Assembly: GCA_019638395.1 (NCBI GenBank)
Contig: JAHBTX010000005.1
Coordinates: 186,001 to 250,000 of the forward strand
Direction: 5' to 3'
DNA length: 64,000 nt
DNA from: Cyclobacteriaceae bacterium
GTDB taxonomy: Bacteria; Bacteroidota; Bacteroidia; Cytophagales; Cyclobacteriaceae
The translations under genes were made by a program, and so were the position numbers. How positions within the stretch are numbered: the stretch's first letter is position 1; the number at the start of each line of letters is the position of its first letter. This document shows, one piece after another, positions 1 through 8,938 of this stretch. A model generated the notes under the pieces. The model searched no databases. It was given only the letters and a program-made list of their open reading frames with translations, and was not told the DNA's origin.

Positions 1-348
1 TCCGTGAAAGTTAAAAACGTTTTCACCCATTAAAATAAACTTGTTGATGCCTTTATACATCAATAGCTCCAGCACATCGCGCTTTAGCGTCATAATGTCG
101 TTGTTCAACGTATCGTTCCATTCGCCAATAAACTCCAGCACTGCATAGCCACGATCGTAATCGGCAAACAGGATTTTCAGGTACAATGTTTCGGAGCCGA
201 AGTTATCCCAGGCGGGATCGATGTAATAACCATAAATGGTTTCTGTGTAAAGTTCGTAGTTGTATTCTTTGCCGTGAAAAGGTGAGTTCTCATCTTGCGA
301 TGAATCGTAATACTTAATCCAGTTGTAGAAGGGTTCGATTTGGTGCAT
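1..348 (-). CDS. Conserved hypothetical protein, N-terminal part (cut by window edge)
   Basis: An open frame reads leftward from an ATG at 346-348 through 116 codons to base 1 without a stop, so the C-terminus lies outside the window. The protein starts MHQIEPFYNW and is rich in Tyr, Asp and Glu, with no signal peptide or membrane segment. It resembles a small, acidic conserved protein family I recall from Bacteroidota, but I know no function for it. Codon use matches the neighbours and the frame is cleanly open, which is the main support. Confidence 0.7.
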   Translation of the reverse strand, partial: MHQIEPFYNWIKYYDSSQDENSPFHGKEYNYELYTETIYGYYIDPAWDNFGSETLYLKILFADYDRGYAVLEFIGEWNDTLNNDIMTLKRDVLELLMYKGINKFILMGENVFNFHG

Positions 349-360
349 GAAAGGCAAGTT

Positions 361-431
361 AGCAATTGACAATCCCGATAGCAATCGGTAGCAATTGACA
401 ATTAATTGTGAAAAAACATTGTCAATTGTTT
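361..431. repeat. Short direct and inverted repeats of AGCAATTGACAAT
   Basis: AGCAATTGACAAT occurs at 361-373 and 390-402. The inverted form ATTGTCAATTGTTT follows near 419-432. A small hairpin (CCGAT/ATCGG) sits between the two direct copies. The block separates the truncated hypothetical gene from the kinase gene and holds no ORF. It is AT-rich simple repeat structure; no function is evident. Confidence 0.5.
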
Positions 432-450
432 ATTGTCAACTTTCAATTAA

Positions 451-1293
451 CTAAATATCCTTCTGATGATAAAGTGTAAGCCCGGCAATGGGACCTTCCA
501 GAATATTTTTTACCGTAATGCCTTTATCGTTTGCTACCTGACGAAGAATGTCGCTGTAATAAAATGCTATCGACCCAGTGAAATGAACTTTGGTGTTCTG
601 ATAGTTCTCGTACTTCATCACATTGTTCTCGTAGAAATCTGAAAGGCTATCGTAAATCAATTTATAGCAATACGGGTCTTTTAAATGCTGAAAGATAAAC
701 TTTGAAAAACTGGCCAAAAATGCCCCGGGTTTTTCGCCTTGATATACTTTCTCTAAAACCTCTTCGCGTGTAAACGGAAAGCGAGCCTTAAATTGTTCGG
801 CTAATTTGGTGGGCATCTCGTTGCGGAAGTAATCAAAGATAAACTTCTTACCGATGTATGTGCCCGAACCTTCATCGGCCAAAATCCAACCTAAGTTAGC
901 CACGTTGTCGATTATCTTTTCACCATCGTACAAACAAGAATTTGATCCTGTTCCTAAAATGCAGGCAATACCGGGCTCTCTTCCGCAAAGCGCGCGTGCT
1001 GCAGCTAATAAATCCCAACCTATTTCAATGTGTGCACCGGGCCAGTATTGGGTAAAGGCTTCGCGAATAATTTGTTGATTCTTCTCTGACGAAACTCCCG
1101 TACCATAATAAAAAATCTTATCGACCGATTCCTTTACCTGCGGTACCAGGCTTTCTTTAATAATGGCGTGCAGATGTTCCAACGGTTGGTAATACGGATT
1201 AAAGCCCGCGCTATGTGCCTGCCCAATGCTTCCGTCTTTGTGTAAAAATCTCCAGTCAATTTTAGAACCTCCGCTATCGGCTACAAGTATCAT
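451..1293 (-). CDS. BadF/BadG/BcrA/BcrD-type ATPase, probable N-acetylglucosamine kinase-like
   Basis: A 280-residue protein of the ASKHA (actin/hexokinase-like) fold. Visible motifs are phosphate-1 near the N-terminus (MILVADSGGSKIDW), phosphate-2 around residues 110-117 (ILGTGSNS) and an adenosine-type motif near residue 240 (TGSIAFYYSDIL). This family includes N-acetylglucosamine kinases and benzoyl/2-hydroxyglutaryl-CoA dehydratase activators. The short single-domain form and the absence of iron-sulfur cysteines favour a cytosolic amino-sugar kinase. The exact substrate is not shown by the sequence. It stands alone on the minus strand. Confidence 0.8.
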   Translation of the reverse strand: MILVADSGGSKIDWRFLHKDGSIGQAHSAGFNPYYQPLEHLHAIIKESLVPQVKESVDKIFYYGTGVSSEKNQQIIREAFTQYWPGAHIEIGWDLLAAARALCGREPGIACILGTGSNSCLYDGEKIIDNVANLGWILADEGSGTYIGKKFIFDYFRNEMPTKLAEQFKARFPFTREEVLEKVYQGEKPGAFLASFSKFIFQHLKDPYCYKLIYDSLSDFYENNVMKYENYQNTKVHFTGSIAFYYSDILRQVANDKGITVKNILEGPIAGLTLYHQKDI

Positions 1294-1347
1294 GGTGTGT
1301 GAATTGAATGCAAATTAACAGAAATGCAAACAAGATTGGCAGGGTTG

Positions 1348-1561
1348 CATTTCAAATTGTCGTGTGCTTCAATATTCTACCCCGATGGGGTCGCTTTGAA
1401 CTTTGGTTCTGATTTTCTACCAACATTAAATCCTTATCGGGATTATTTTAGGCGAATAATACTCCGTTAGCAGTGGAATATTGATAGAATGAATCGTTCA
1501 TAAATTGAAGAAAAACCCTGTAGGGATCGAATGTTGGTGTGAACCGCAACAATTTGAAATG
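1348..1561. repeat. MITE/REP-like element with 13-bp terminal inverted repeats
   Basis: The perfect inverted repeat CATTTCAAATTGT (1348-1360) / ACAATTTGAAATG (1549-1561) bounds a 214-bp non-coding stretch. A second inverted pair lies inside: ACCAACATT (1419-1427) / AATGTTGGT (1530-1538). Each inner arm is followed inward by a short CCC/GGG hairpin (around 1431-1440 and 1516-1525), so the two halves look like one REP-type unit in opposite orientations. Another small hairpin, CCCC-GAT-GGGG, lies near 1381-1391. No transposase is present. It fills the gap between the kinase and cytochrome-b5-like genes. Confidence 0.6.
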
Positions 1562-1574
1562 TACGCGATGGCAG

Positions 1575-1817
1575 TTATTCTGCTTGCAACACCCCAACTT
1601 GTTTCAGTTTTTCAAAAACATAATCGGTATGTGGTGCATCGGGTAACTCGGCTGTTAAATCCTGTCCGGCCCAATGCTCGTAGTGTTTACCATTCCGCCA
1701 CAGACGCGAGTGCGTTACATCATATACTTTGCCCTGCCAGGCAATCCAGATTTCGGGTTTATCCTGGCCATTGCGCAAGGCCAGTTGTTGTTGCGTTATA
1801 ACCGGCAAATCGCTCAT
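1575..1817 (-). CDS. Small cytochrome b5-like heme/steroid-binding domain protein
   Basis: An 80-residue single-domain protein. The pattern WIAWQGKVYDVTHSRLWRNGKHYEHWAGQDLTAEL matches in spirit the cytochrome-b5-like fold: a WVA.GKVYDVT strand, then G.H....GxDLT, with a His in GKHYEHW near residues 44-47 as a possible heme ligand. It is shorter than classical b5 and has no membrane anchor. Its start ATG overlaps the stop of the upstream RDD gene by four bases (ATGA), so the two are very probably translationally coupled. A role in binding heme or another hydrophobic ring molecule is inferred. Confidence 0.75.
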   Translation of the reverse strand: MSDLPVITQQQLALRNGQDKPEIWIAWQGKVYDVTHSRLWRNGKHYEHWAGQDLTAELPDAPHTDYVFEKLKQVGVLQAE

Positions 1818-2524
1818 CGCGAAGTGAGATGATTGAAATCTTTAATAAGCGTGTATAAAAGTTTTATAGGAGGCAAATCTGTTTGAATTCCTAATTGGGT
1901 TTTCACCTTTTCAGTTACTGCCAGCATGGGGGCTGCATTACCTACATCGCGGTTTACTTCCAATGCCCGTTGAATTAATTCAACATCACGCTCCGTTAAT
2001 TGTACGGCCTGCATAAACACAGGTTGATATTCTGTTTCGGCTGTAACAAAAACCTGCTCAGCCGTTATCTCTTTTTGTTCCACTAATTTAATTACCGTGG
2101 TGCCGGCCACCAGGTCTCCCAGGCGCTGGCCTTTGCCTCCGGCAGCTACTAATATCACAGCAATGGCTCCACCTAAAAAGCCAAAGTCTAGTATGGCAAA
2201 TACCCATCGTAACACATAATCGCCAATGGTGGCTGGTGTTCCGTTAAGCCTCATAACCCGGATTTTTAAAAGGTGCTTACCCAAGGTTTGGCCATTCATG
2301 AAAATTTCAAAAAATACCGAATAAAAGATGTAGGGAAATGCCAGTAAAAGAATCCATACCCACTCACTTTGTATTTTGGCGTAAAACAGGAATGTGCCTA
2401 ATGCAATCATAAAGGCTATTACTACAACCCGATCGAACAGATAAGCAAGAATCCGATCGCCCACGCTTGCAAGTGGATATTGAATAAATACGTTTTGTGT
2501 TGTACGAACCTGAATTGTTTGCAT
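1814..2524 (-). CDS. RDD family membrane protein
   Basis: A 236-residue integral membrane protein. The N-terminal part has the RDD signature: RILAYLFDR near residue 23, a two-helix stretch to about residue 70, GQTLGKHLLKIRVMRLNG near residues 80-97, and a third helix with a GG motif near residues 110-130. The remaining ~100 residues are soluble. RDD proteins are thought to be small-ion or substrate transporters, but the function is generally unknown. In Bacteroidota this gene often neighbours the SpoIIM/DUF4129/MoxR/DUF58 cluster, which lies divergently just to the right. Confidence 0.85.
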   Translation of the reverse strand: MQTIQVRTTQNVFIQYPLASVGDRILAYLFDRVVVIAFMIALGTFLFYAKIQSEWVWILLLAFPYIFYSVFFEIFMNGQTLGKHLLKIRVMRLNGTPATIGDYVLRWVFAILDFGFLGGAIAVILVAAGGKGQRLGDLVAGTTVIKLVEQKEITAEQVFVTAETEYQPVFMQAVQLTERDVELIQRALEVNRDVGNAAPMLAVTEKVKTQLGIQTDLPPIKLLYTLIKDFNHLTSR

Positions 2525-2717
2525 GCCGTTGTTCCTTCACATTTACCAACACCAAAAAAACAAAAGAAAATGAAACTGCCTAATGCTATCTTTAACTATG
2601 ATACATTTAAAGAAAGTTATTACTTAATTGCCAATGATTTACCTAATGCAGAAATGATTTTATTGATCCCCCTGATATTATTCTCAAAAAACCTCAACTA
2701 ATTTAACCTGAATCACC

Positions 2718-3956
2718 ATGAAGTTCCGTCCGATACTGTTTGTTTATTTACTCTCAATTGCATGTTCACCTAAAAAACCGGTTGACCGGATGACGGACGA
2801 GCAACTAAAAGCTTATGCAGATGAGTTGGCACATCGCTACATTATTACCGATGGCCACGTGGATTTACCCTATCGCCTGCAAATGAAAAATTTTCGTGTT
2901 GAGCGCGAGTACATGGGCATTCCTGTTTCTACAACCGAAGGTGATTTTGATTACGAACGCGCCAAAAAAGGTGGCCTGGATGCACCCTTCATGTCTATTT
3001 ACATTCCGTCTTCGTACCAGTTACAACCCGATAATGGTAAAGCACTGGCCGATTCGCTTATTAATATGATTACAGGAATTGTAGCACAACTACCCGATAA
3101 GTTTGCGCTGGCCAACACTCCGCAGGAAGTAGATGCAAATTTTAAAGCCGGAAAAATTTCATTGCCCATGGGAATGGAAAATGGTGCCCCGATAGGTAAC
3201 GAGGTCAGCAATGTAAAATACTTCTACGATCGCGGTATCCGGTACATTACGCTTACACACGGTAAGGACAATCAGATTTGTGATTCATCGTACGATACCA
3301 CCGCTACCTGGCAAGGATTAAGTCCGTTTGGTGAGCAGGTGGTGAAAGAAATGAACAAGGTTGGTATTATGGTAGATATCTCGCACGTATCGGATAGTAC
3401 GTTTTACGATGTACTGAAGCTTACCAAGGTACCGGTAATTGCTTCGCATTCCAGTTGCCGCAAGTTCACACCCGGATTTAATCGCAACATGAACGATGAT
3501 ATGATTAAAGCACTGGGCAAAAATGGCGGTGTTATTCAGATCAACTTTGGATCTGCTTTTTTGGACTCGGCTGTGCGGGCCGGTAACGATGCCAATCGTA
3601 AAAAACTACAGGTGCTGCTGGAAGAAAAAGGGTTGAAAGCCACCGACTCGTTGGCTAAACCTATTATTGATGACTTTCAGAAAAACAATCCATCGCTTTT
3701 TGCCGATGTAAAAATAGTGGCCGACCATGTGGATCATGTTGTAAAACTGGCCGGCATTAACCATGTGGGTATTGGTTCTGATTATGATGGTGTTGGTGAT
3801 AGCTTGCCTACCGGGTTGAAAGATGTATCGCAATATCCCAACCTGATTTACGAATTATTAAAACGCGGCTACACCGAAGATGACATTGCCAAAATCTGTT
3901 ATCAAAACGTATGGCGCGTGTGGAGTGCTGTTGAAAAGGCTGCCGGCCGTGGTTAA
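2718..3956 (+). CDS. Membrane dipeptidase (peptidase M19 / renal dipeptidase family), lipoprotein
   Basis: A 412-residue zinc dipeptidase. The N-terminus is a lipoprotein signal (LLSIAC, Cys at about residue 16), so it is probably anchored facing the periplasm. All expected binuclear zinc ligands are visible: HVD (DGHVDLPYRL), the bridging Glu in GMENGAPIG, His in DISHVSD, His in IASHSS, and the Asp in GIGSDYDG. Family members hydrolyse dipeptides, including Cys-Gly and D-amino-acid dipeptides. It is a useful in-window control for the second M19 homologue (34286-35548), which lacks two of these ligands. Confidence 0.92.
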   Translation: MKFRPILFVYLLSIACSPKKPVDRMTDEQLKAYADELAHRYIITDGHVDLPYRLQMKNFRVEREYMGIPVSTTEGDFDYERAKKGGLDAPFMSIYIPSSYQLQPDNGKALADSLINMITGIVAQLPDKFALANTPQEVDANFKAGKISLPMGMENGAPIGNEVSNVKYFYDRGIRYITLTHGKDNQICDSSYDTTATWQGLSPFGEQVVKEMNKVGIMVDISHVSDSTFYDVLKLTKVPVIASHSSCRKFTPGFNRNMNDDMIKALGKNGGVIQINFGSAFLDSAVRAGNDANRKKLQVLLEEKGLKATDSLAKPIIDDFQKNNPSLFADVKIVADHVDHVVKLAGINHVGIGSDYDGVGDSLPTGLKDVSQYPNLIYELLKRGYTEDDIAKICYQNVWRVWSAVEKAAGRG

Positions 3957-4029
3957 ACAACAGAATTAAATCTTCTCATTCAGGTTGGACGAAACAGGCG
4001 TATGCCCTATCTTCCAACCTGATTTTTTT

Positions 4030-4989
4030 ATGCGCGAAGCTTCTTTTGTAAGTCGAAATAAAGCCCGTTGGCAGGAGTTTGAAAAAGCCCTGCATAACCC
4101 AAAGCAAACTCCACCCGATAAACTGGCTGAATTGTTCATTCAGATAACGGACGATCTTTCCTTTTCCCGTACGCAATATCCGCAAAGTCGCACCACCCAG
4201 TATCTTAATTCGCTGGCTAATAAAATTCATGGCGAGATTTATAAAAATAAGAAAGAAGAGAAAAACAGGTTTGTACTTTTCTGGAAGCAGGAGTTACCGG
4301 CTGTAATGATTACCGCGCACAAACAATTGGCCTATGCATTTATCATCTTTATAGTAGCCGGAATTTTAGGGGCCGTTTCAGTTGCTTACGATGATACCTT
4401 TGTACGCCTGGTTCTGGGCGATGGGTACGTAAACATGACACTTGAAAACATTAAGAAGGGCAACCCAACAGAAGTCTATTCTTCATCAGGCGAAATGGAT
4501 ATGTTTTTTATGATTACACTCAACAACATCATGGTTTCAATCCGGGTGTTTGTAATGGGTGTAATGGCTTCGTTGGGTACCGGCCTTATGTTATTTTACA
4601 ACGCGGTAATGGTGGGTACATTCGTAATGTTTTTTTACCAGGAAAGTCAGCTTGGCCAGGCCTTGCCGGTAATTATGTTGCACGGCACAATTGAACTTAC
4701 TTCTATTGTAATTGCCGCAGGTGCAGGCTTTGTTATGGGCAACAGCATTTTGTTTCCGGGTACTTATTCGCGATTGGCTTCCTTTAAGATGGGTGCCGTT
4801 AAAGGTTTAAAGATTGTAATGGGGCTGGTACCGTTTTTTATTCTGGCCGGCTTTATCGAATCGTTTATTACCCGCTATGCCTTTATGCATTGGAGCCTGA
4901 AGACCATCATCATCGGGTTATCCGCATTTCTTATGATTTATTATTTCATCATTTATCCCATACAGTTAAAACGAAATGGAAGAATTTAA
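4030..4989 (+). CDS. SpoIIM (stage II sporulation protein M) family membrane protein
   Basis: About 319 residues from the ATG at 4030 (MREASFVSRNKARWQEFE), which matches the usual family N-terminus better than an upstream in-frame ATG at 3985. A cytosolic N-terminal helical domain (~90 residues) is followed by about five membrane segments. A conserved Gly/Glu-rich stretch (HGTIELTSIVIAAGAGF) is typical of the SpoIIM/DUF95 family. It is the first gene of an operon with DUF4129, DUF4350, MoxR and DUF58 genes and overlaps the next gene by 14 bases. A sporulation role is not implied in this group. Confidence 0.85.
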   Translation: MREASFVSRNKARWQEFEKALHNPKQTPPDKLAELFIQITDDLSFSRTQYPQSRTTQYLNSLANKIHGEIYKNKKEEKNRFVLFWKQELPAVMITAHKQLAYAFIIFIVAGILGAVSVAYDDTFVRLVLGDGYVNMTLENIKKGNPTEVYSSSGEMDMFFMITLNNIMVSIRVFVMGVMASLGTGLMLFYNAVMVGTFVMFFYQESQLGQALPVIMLHGTIELTSIVIAAGAGFVMGNSILFPGTYSRLASFKMGAVKGLKIVMGLVPFFILAGFIESFITRYAFMHWSLKTIIIGLSAFLMIYYFIIYPIQLKRNGRI

Positions 4990-5965
4990 ACTTATTGAAT
5001 TACAGCAATCGCGCGATTTCAGCAGGAAGATTAACAGCACCTTTGAATTTCTGCGCCAGAATTACAAAATATTGCTTAAGTCTGTTTTATACATTGCCGG
5101 ACCACCCGTTTTAGTTGGCAGCTTACTGCTGGGCTCATTTATTGGCGAGTTTTTCTCGCTTTTACAAGGCACACAAACCGGCAGCCCCGAAATGGCCACC
5201 GATTATTTTCTTTCGGTTAGCTTCTGGTTGCAAATGATTTTAATGGTTATCCTGCTTTTTATCAGTTATATAATAACCATTGCAACTATTAATGCTTACA
5301 TCATTTTGTATAAAGAAAAACAAACCAATAAGCTGGAAGTAAGTGACGTGTGGAACAAAGCCCGCCAGATCTTCTGGCCATACCTGGGCACCACTATCCT
5401 TTTCTTTCTTGCCTTTATAATTGCTTACATCGCCTTATTAATTCCGATTTTCATCATGAGCGATATGTCTAGTGTGTTCCTGGTATTTTTGGGATTCCCC
5501 ATTGTAATTTGTGGGATTATTTACCTGGTGGTTAGTTCTTCGTTAACCTATTTTGTGCAAGCGTATGAAAAAAAGAATTTTTTTGATTCTATAGCTCGTT
5601 CGTTTCGATTGGTGAACAACGGAAAATGGTGGAGTACGTTTGGGTTACTTGCCATTCTGCAGTTAATTGTAGGTACCGTGTCATACATTTTTCTGATTCC
5701 CTACTATATAATTGTATTTACAGCTTCACTTCATTCTGCACAAAGCGGTTCTCCCTTTGAATTATCTGACACGATGGGCATCGTTATTCTGGTGTGTTTT
5801 ACACTCTATTACCTGGCGCAAATGCTCATGTATTCGCTTCCGCACATTGGTGTGGCATTTCAGTACTTTAACCTGGTTGAACTAAAAGAAGCCCGCGGTT
5901 TACTGGCGCAAATTGAAACGCTTGGCCAACAAGATACAAGTACTCGACCAGAAGAAAATTTTTAA
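4976..5965 (+). CDS. Multi-pass membrane protein of the MoxR/DUF58 operon, function unknown
   Basis: A 329-residue polytopic membrane protein. About six hydrophobic segments are visible, beginning near residues 35-55 (ILLKSVLYIAGPPVLVGS), with a soluble N-terminal stretch of ~30 residues and a polar C-terminal tail. Proteins of this appearance are regularly placed between the SpoIIM-like and DUF4129 genes in Bacteroidota. The start overlaps the preceding gene by 14 bases, implying coupled expression. No catalytic motif is recognisable; a structural or transport role in the cell-envelope ATPase system is inferred from position only. Confidence 0.75.
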   Translation: MEEFKLIELQQSRDFSRKINSTFEFLRQNYKILLKSVLYIAGPPVLVGSLLLGSFIGEFFSLLQGTQTGSPEMATDYFLSVSFWLQMILMVILLFISYIITIATINAYIILYKEKQTNKLEVSDVWNKARQIFWPYLGTTILFFLAFIIAYIALLIPIFIMSDMSSVFLVFLGFPIVICGIIYLVVSSSLTYFVQAYEKKNFFDSIARSFRLVNNGKWWSTFGLLAILQLIVGTVSYIFLIPYYIIVFTASLHSAQSGSPFELSDTMGIVILVCFTLYYLAQMLMYSLPHIGVAFQYFNLVELKEARGLLAQIETLGQQDTSTRPEENF

Positions 5966-5976
5966 CGGCTACAAAC

Positions 5977-6777
5977 GTGAGGCTTACCGGCATTATCATC
6001 TTTTTAATGCTTGCCTTTTCGGCAGCAGCACAGATTCCGGCTATGCCCGATACTACAGTTGCTATTCCCGATAGCACGGAAGTTGAAATTCCTGATTCAT
6101 TAAATATTGAATACTATGACGATGAGGAGGTACCCGACTATGCCGGGCCGGCCGATACCGTTGCAGTAAACGCACTAAAATTTTCATCGCAACGATTGGA
6201 TAGTTTGAAAGCAGATGACGACCTGCAATACACACAACCACCTACCGTAGCCGAATCAATCTGGCAACGCATTAAACGCTGGTTAGCCTGGCTGTTCCAA
6301 TCGTTATTTTATAAAACAACCACTACCGATCTGGGTCGGTTTATCATGTATTCACTCATACTGGTGGCTATCATTATTATTGTGATGACGCTTTTGCGAG
6401 TTAATGCTTTCAAGGTGTTTTATTCCGGGGCCGATGCTTCCAAGCCTGCCTATTCGGTATTTCATGAAAACATTCACGAAATGAATTTTGAGCAACTGAT
6501 TCAGGAAGCAACCGATAAAAAGGAATACCGGTTAGCTACCCGTTTGGTTTTTTTGTATGCCCTGAAATTATTAGCTGATAAACATCTGATTGATTTCACC
6601 CCTGGCAAAACCAATCACGATTATGTGGAAGAGCTTAAAACCGGTGACGTAAAAACCGGATTAAACGAACTGAGTTTTTATTTTGAGTACGCCTGGTACG
6701 GAAATTTTTCAATTACCGAAAGTCAGTTTCAGCAGGTTAAACAAACATTCTCTTTCTGGAAAGAAAAAGTGCAATGA
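5977..6777 (+). CDS. DUF4129 domain-containing protein
   Basis: A 266-residue protein starting with GTG at 5977. It has an N-terminal signal peptide (MRLTGIIIFLMLAFSAAAQ), an acidic extracytoplasmic stretch, one central membrane segment around residues 125-145 and a C-terminal cytosolic helical domain (YRLATRLVFLYALKLLADKHLIDF...TNHDYVEEL), which is the DUF4129 signature. It lies 11 bp after the membrane protein gene and overlaps the DUF4350 gene by four bases. DUF4129 proteins accompany MoxR AAA+ ATPases and DUF58 proteins; their biochemical role is not established. Confidence 0.85.
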   Translation: MRLTGIIIFLMLAFSAAAQIPAMPDTTVAIPDSTEVEIPDSLNIEYYDDEEVPDYAGPADTVAVNALKFSSQRLDSLKADDDLQYTQPPTVAESIWQRIKRWLAWLFQSLFYKTTTTDLGRFIMYSLILVAIIIIVMTLLRVNAFKVFYSGADASKPAYSVFHENIHEMNFEQLIQEATDKKEYRLATRLVFLYALKLLADKHLIDFTPGKTNHDYVEELKTGDVKTGLNELSFYFEYAWYGNFSITESQFQQVKQTFSFWKEKVQ

Positions 6778-7958
6778 AAGATTGGAAATACATAACATAC
6801 ATTGCATTGCTGGGCGGCCTGCTAATATTGTTATTGCTGACTAAAAACAAACAGTATGATTGGACAGTTACCTTTTCGCATGAAGACAAAAATCCATATG
6901 GAGCTTTTGCTTTCAATGAATTACTGCCAACCCTGCATAATCAACCCATAAAAAATTCTTACCAAACCCTGTACGAGTTACAGGATTCACTTACTCAAAA
7001 TCAAAACCTGCTAATCATCAGCAGTTCGTTTGCCCCCGGCAAGGAAGATACCGAAGCGTTATTGAAACATGTGAACAACGGTGGCACCGCTTTTATCTCT
7101 GCCAACTATTTTTATGGACCTTTTGCCGATACACTCGGACTTGAAATCTCAGATATTCTTTTTAATAATGCTCATCATGCTTTTAACAATGCTGACACCG
7201 CTTCGTTGCATTTTGTAAGCCCCGTATTGGATTCCGTGTTTGAGTTTCGATACAAGAAAGGAAACATTCACAACTACATCAGCCGGGCCGACTCCATACC
7301 GGCAACCACCTTAACTAAGAATAATTATTACCAACCTGTAACAATTAAAACACAATTTGGTAAGGGAACCTTCTTGATAAACTGCACACCCATGATTTTT
7401 ACCAACATTCATTTGTTGGATTCGAATAATCATGAAATGGCATCAGGTTTACTCTCGTATTTACCACCTCGCGAAACAATCTGGACTGAATACTATCACC
7501 TGGGCCGGTTTGAGTCTACCACGCCTTTGCGCTTTATTCTTGTAACAGAATCGTTGCGCTGGGCTTATTATCTTACCATAGTCTCCATTTTGCTCTTTAT
7601 GATTTTTGAAGCGAAGCGAAAACAGCGCATCATTCCAATTCTAAAACCACTTGCCAATACCTCGCTCGAATTTGTGGGCACTATCAGTAATCTCTACTAC
7701 CAAAATGGCGATCATAAAAATATTGCCGAAAAGAAAATTCAGTTTTTCTATGAACATGTACGCACCCATCAAAACATAAACCTGCAACAGGTAGATGAAG
7801 GTAAAGTACAGTTTTTAATCCGGAAGGCTGGTGTGCCTGAAAAAACCGTGCGGGCTTTGGTAAACAGCATACAATCCATCCGTTCGAAAAACCAGATTAC
7901 ACCGGATGAGCTTCATGATCTGAATAAACTAATTGAACATTATCATACTAAAAAATAA
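6774..7958 (+). CDS. DUF4350 domain-containing membrane protein
   Basis: A 394-residue protein with an N-terminal membrane anchor (residues ~7-23). An extracytoplasmic DUF4350-like region follows (GAFAFNELLPTL..., LLIISSSFAPGKEDTEALLKHVNNGG, GKGTFLINCTPMIFTN). A second membrane segment lies near residues 260-280, followed by a cytosolic helical tail. The middle resembles a glutamine-amidotransferase-like Rossmann fold without an evident catalytic Cys. The ATGA overlap with the DUF4129 gene and the 1-bp gap to the MoxR gene show tight operon organisation. Confidence 0.85.
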   Translation: MKDWKYITYIALLGGLLILLLLTKNKQYDWTVTFSHEDKNPYGAFAFNELLPTLHNQPIKNSYQTLYELQDSLTQNQNLLIISSSFAPGKEDTEALLKHVNNGGTAFISANYFYGPFADTLGLEISDILFNNAHHAFNNADTASLHFVSPVLDSVFEFRYKKGNIHNYISRADSIPATTLTKNNYYQPVTIKTQFGKGTFLINCTPMIFTNIHLLDSNNHEMASGLLSYLPPRETIWTEYYHLGRFESTTPLRFILVTESLRWAYYLTIVSILLFMIFEAKRKQRIIPILKPLANTSLEFVGTISNLYYQNGDHKNIAEKKIQFFYEHVRTHQNINLQQVDEGKVQFLIRKAGVPEKTVRALVNSIQSIRSKNQITPDELHDLNKLIEHYHTKK

Positions 7959-7959
7959 C

Positions 7960-8937
7960 ATGGAATCGAATCCTTTTCAAAGTCGTGTAGATTTAACAGC
8001 ACTTAACGCACGCGTTGCCGAAATTAAAAGTGAAATCGGGAAAGTAATTGTAGGACAAGAGCAAATGATTGACCTGCTCCTTACCGCCATTCTTGCCGAT
8101 GGGCACGTACTGATTGAAGGTGTGCCCGGTGTTGCCAAAACACTTACAGCCAAGTTGCTGGCTAAAATTATTTCAGTTGATTTTGCCCGCATCCAGTTTA
8201 CCCCCGACCTGATGCCATCGGACATATTAGGAACTTCCGTTTATAATTTAAAATCATCGGAGTTTGAATTTAAGGCCGGTCCCATTTTTACCAACATTGC
8301 ATTGATTGATGAGATTAATCGTGCCCCGGCCAAAACACAAGCTGCGTTGTTTGAAGTAATGGAAGAACGGCAGGTAACGATTGATGGCCACACGCATAAA
8401 ATGCGTTTGCCGTACATGGTATTAGCCACGCAAAATCCAATTGAACAAGAAGGAACCTATCGGTTGCCGGAAGCACAGCTTGATCGGTTCTTGTTTAAGA
8501 TTATGGTAACGTATCCTTCGCACGAAAATGAGATAGAAATTTTAATGCGTCATCATGAGCGTAAAGGTGTGCAACCTATTTCAGAAATAACGCCTCTGCT
8601 TAAAGCAGAGGAAATTGAACTGTTCCGCCAGTTTGCTCAACAGGTTCACATCGAAAAAAATTTGCTGGTGTACATTGCACAGATAATTCAGGAAACACGC
8701 AACAACCCGATGTTATTTTTAGGAGCTTCTCCACGTGCTTCGTTAGCAATTTTAAATGGCACAAAAGCCTTTGCCATGCTCCAGGGTCGCGATTTTGTAA
8801 ATCCGGAAGATATAAAGTTTATAGCTGCACCAGTGCTGCGCCATCGCATCGTAATGAGTCCGGAAAAAGAGATGGAAGGCATTACTGCCGATGAGGTGAT
8901 AACTCAGATTGTAAACAAAATAGAAGTTCCACGCTAA
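7960..8937 (+). CDS. MoxR family AAA+ ATPase
   Basis: 325 residues from the ATG at 7960 (MESNPFQSRVDLTALN); an earlier in-frame ATG would overlap the preceding gene and adds nothing conserved. Walker A is GVPGVAKT, Walker B ALIDEINRAPAKTQ, then EVMEERQVTIDG and the sensor region ATQNPIEQEGTYRLPEAQLDRF. All are diagnostic of MoxR chaperone-like ATPases. In this family the ATPase acts with DUF58/von Willebrand A-type partners on envelope or metal-enzyme maturation. The DUF58 gene begins 1 bp downstream, so the two are almost certainly co-expressed. Confidence 0.95.
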   Translation: MESNPFQSRVDLTALNARVAEIKSEIGKVIVGQEQMIDLLLTAILADGHVLIEGVPGVAKTLTAKLLAKIISVDFARIQFTPDLMPSDILGTSVYNLKSSEFEFKAGPIFTNIALIDEINRAPAKTQAALFEVMEERQVTIDGHTHKMRLPYMVLATQNPIEQEGTYRLPEAQLDRFLFKIMVTYPSHENEIEILMRHHERKGVQPISEITPLLKAEEIELFRQFAQQVHIEKNLLVYIAQIIQETRNNPMLFLGASPRASLAILNGTKAFAMLQGRDFVNPEDIKFIAAPVLRHRIVMSPEKEMEGITADEVITQIVNKIEVPR

Positions 8938-8938
8938 G

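Noticed and set aside
2569-2701. Possible small ORF beginning MKLPNAIFNYDTFK between the RDD and M19 genes
   Set aside because: Only about 43 codons, hydrophobic and Asn-rich at the end, no recognisable motif and no conserved context; could be chance or a remnant.
3985-4029. Upstream ATG (3985) for the SpoIIM-family gene
   Set aside because: The extra 15 residues are not like the family and the ATG at 4030 gives the usual N-terminus.
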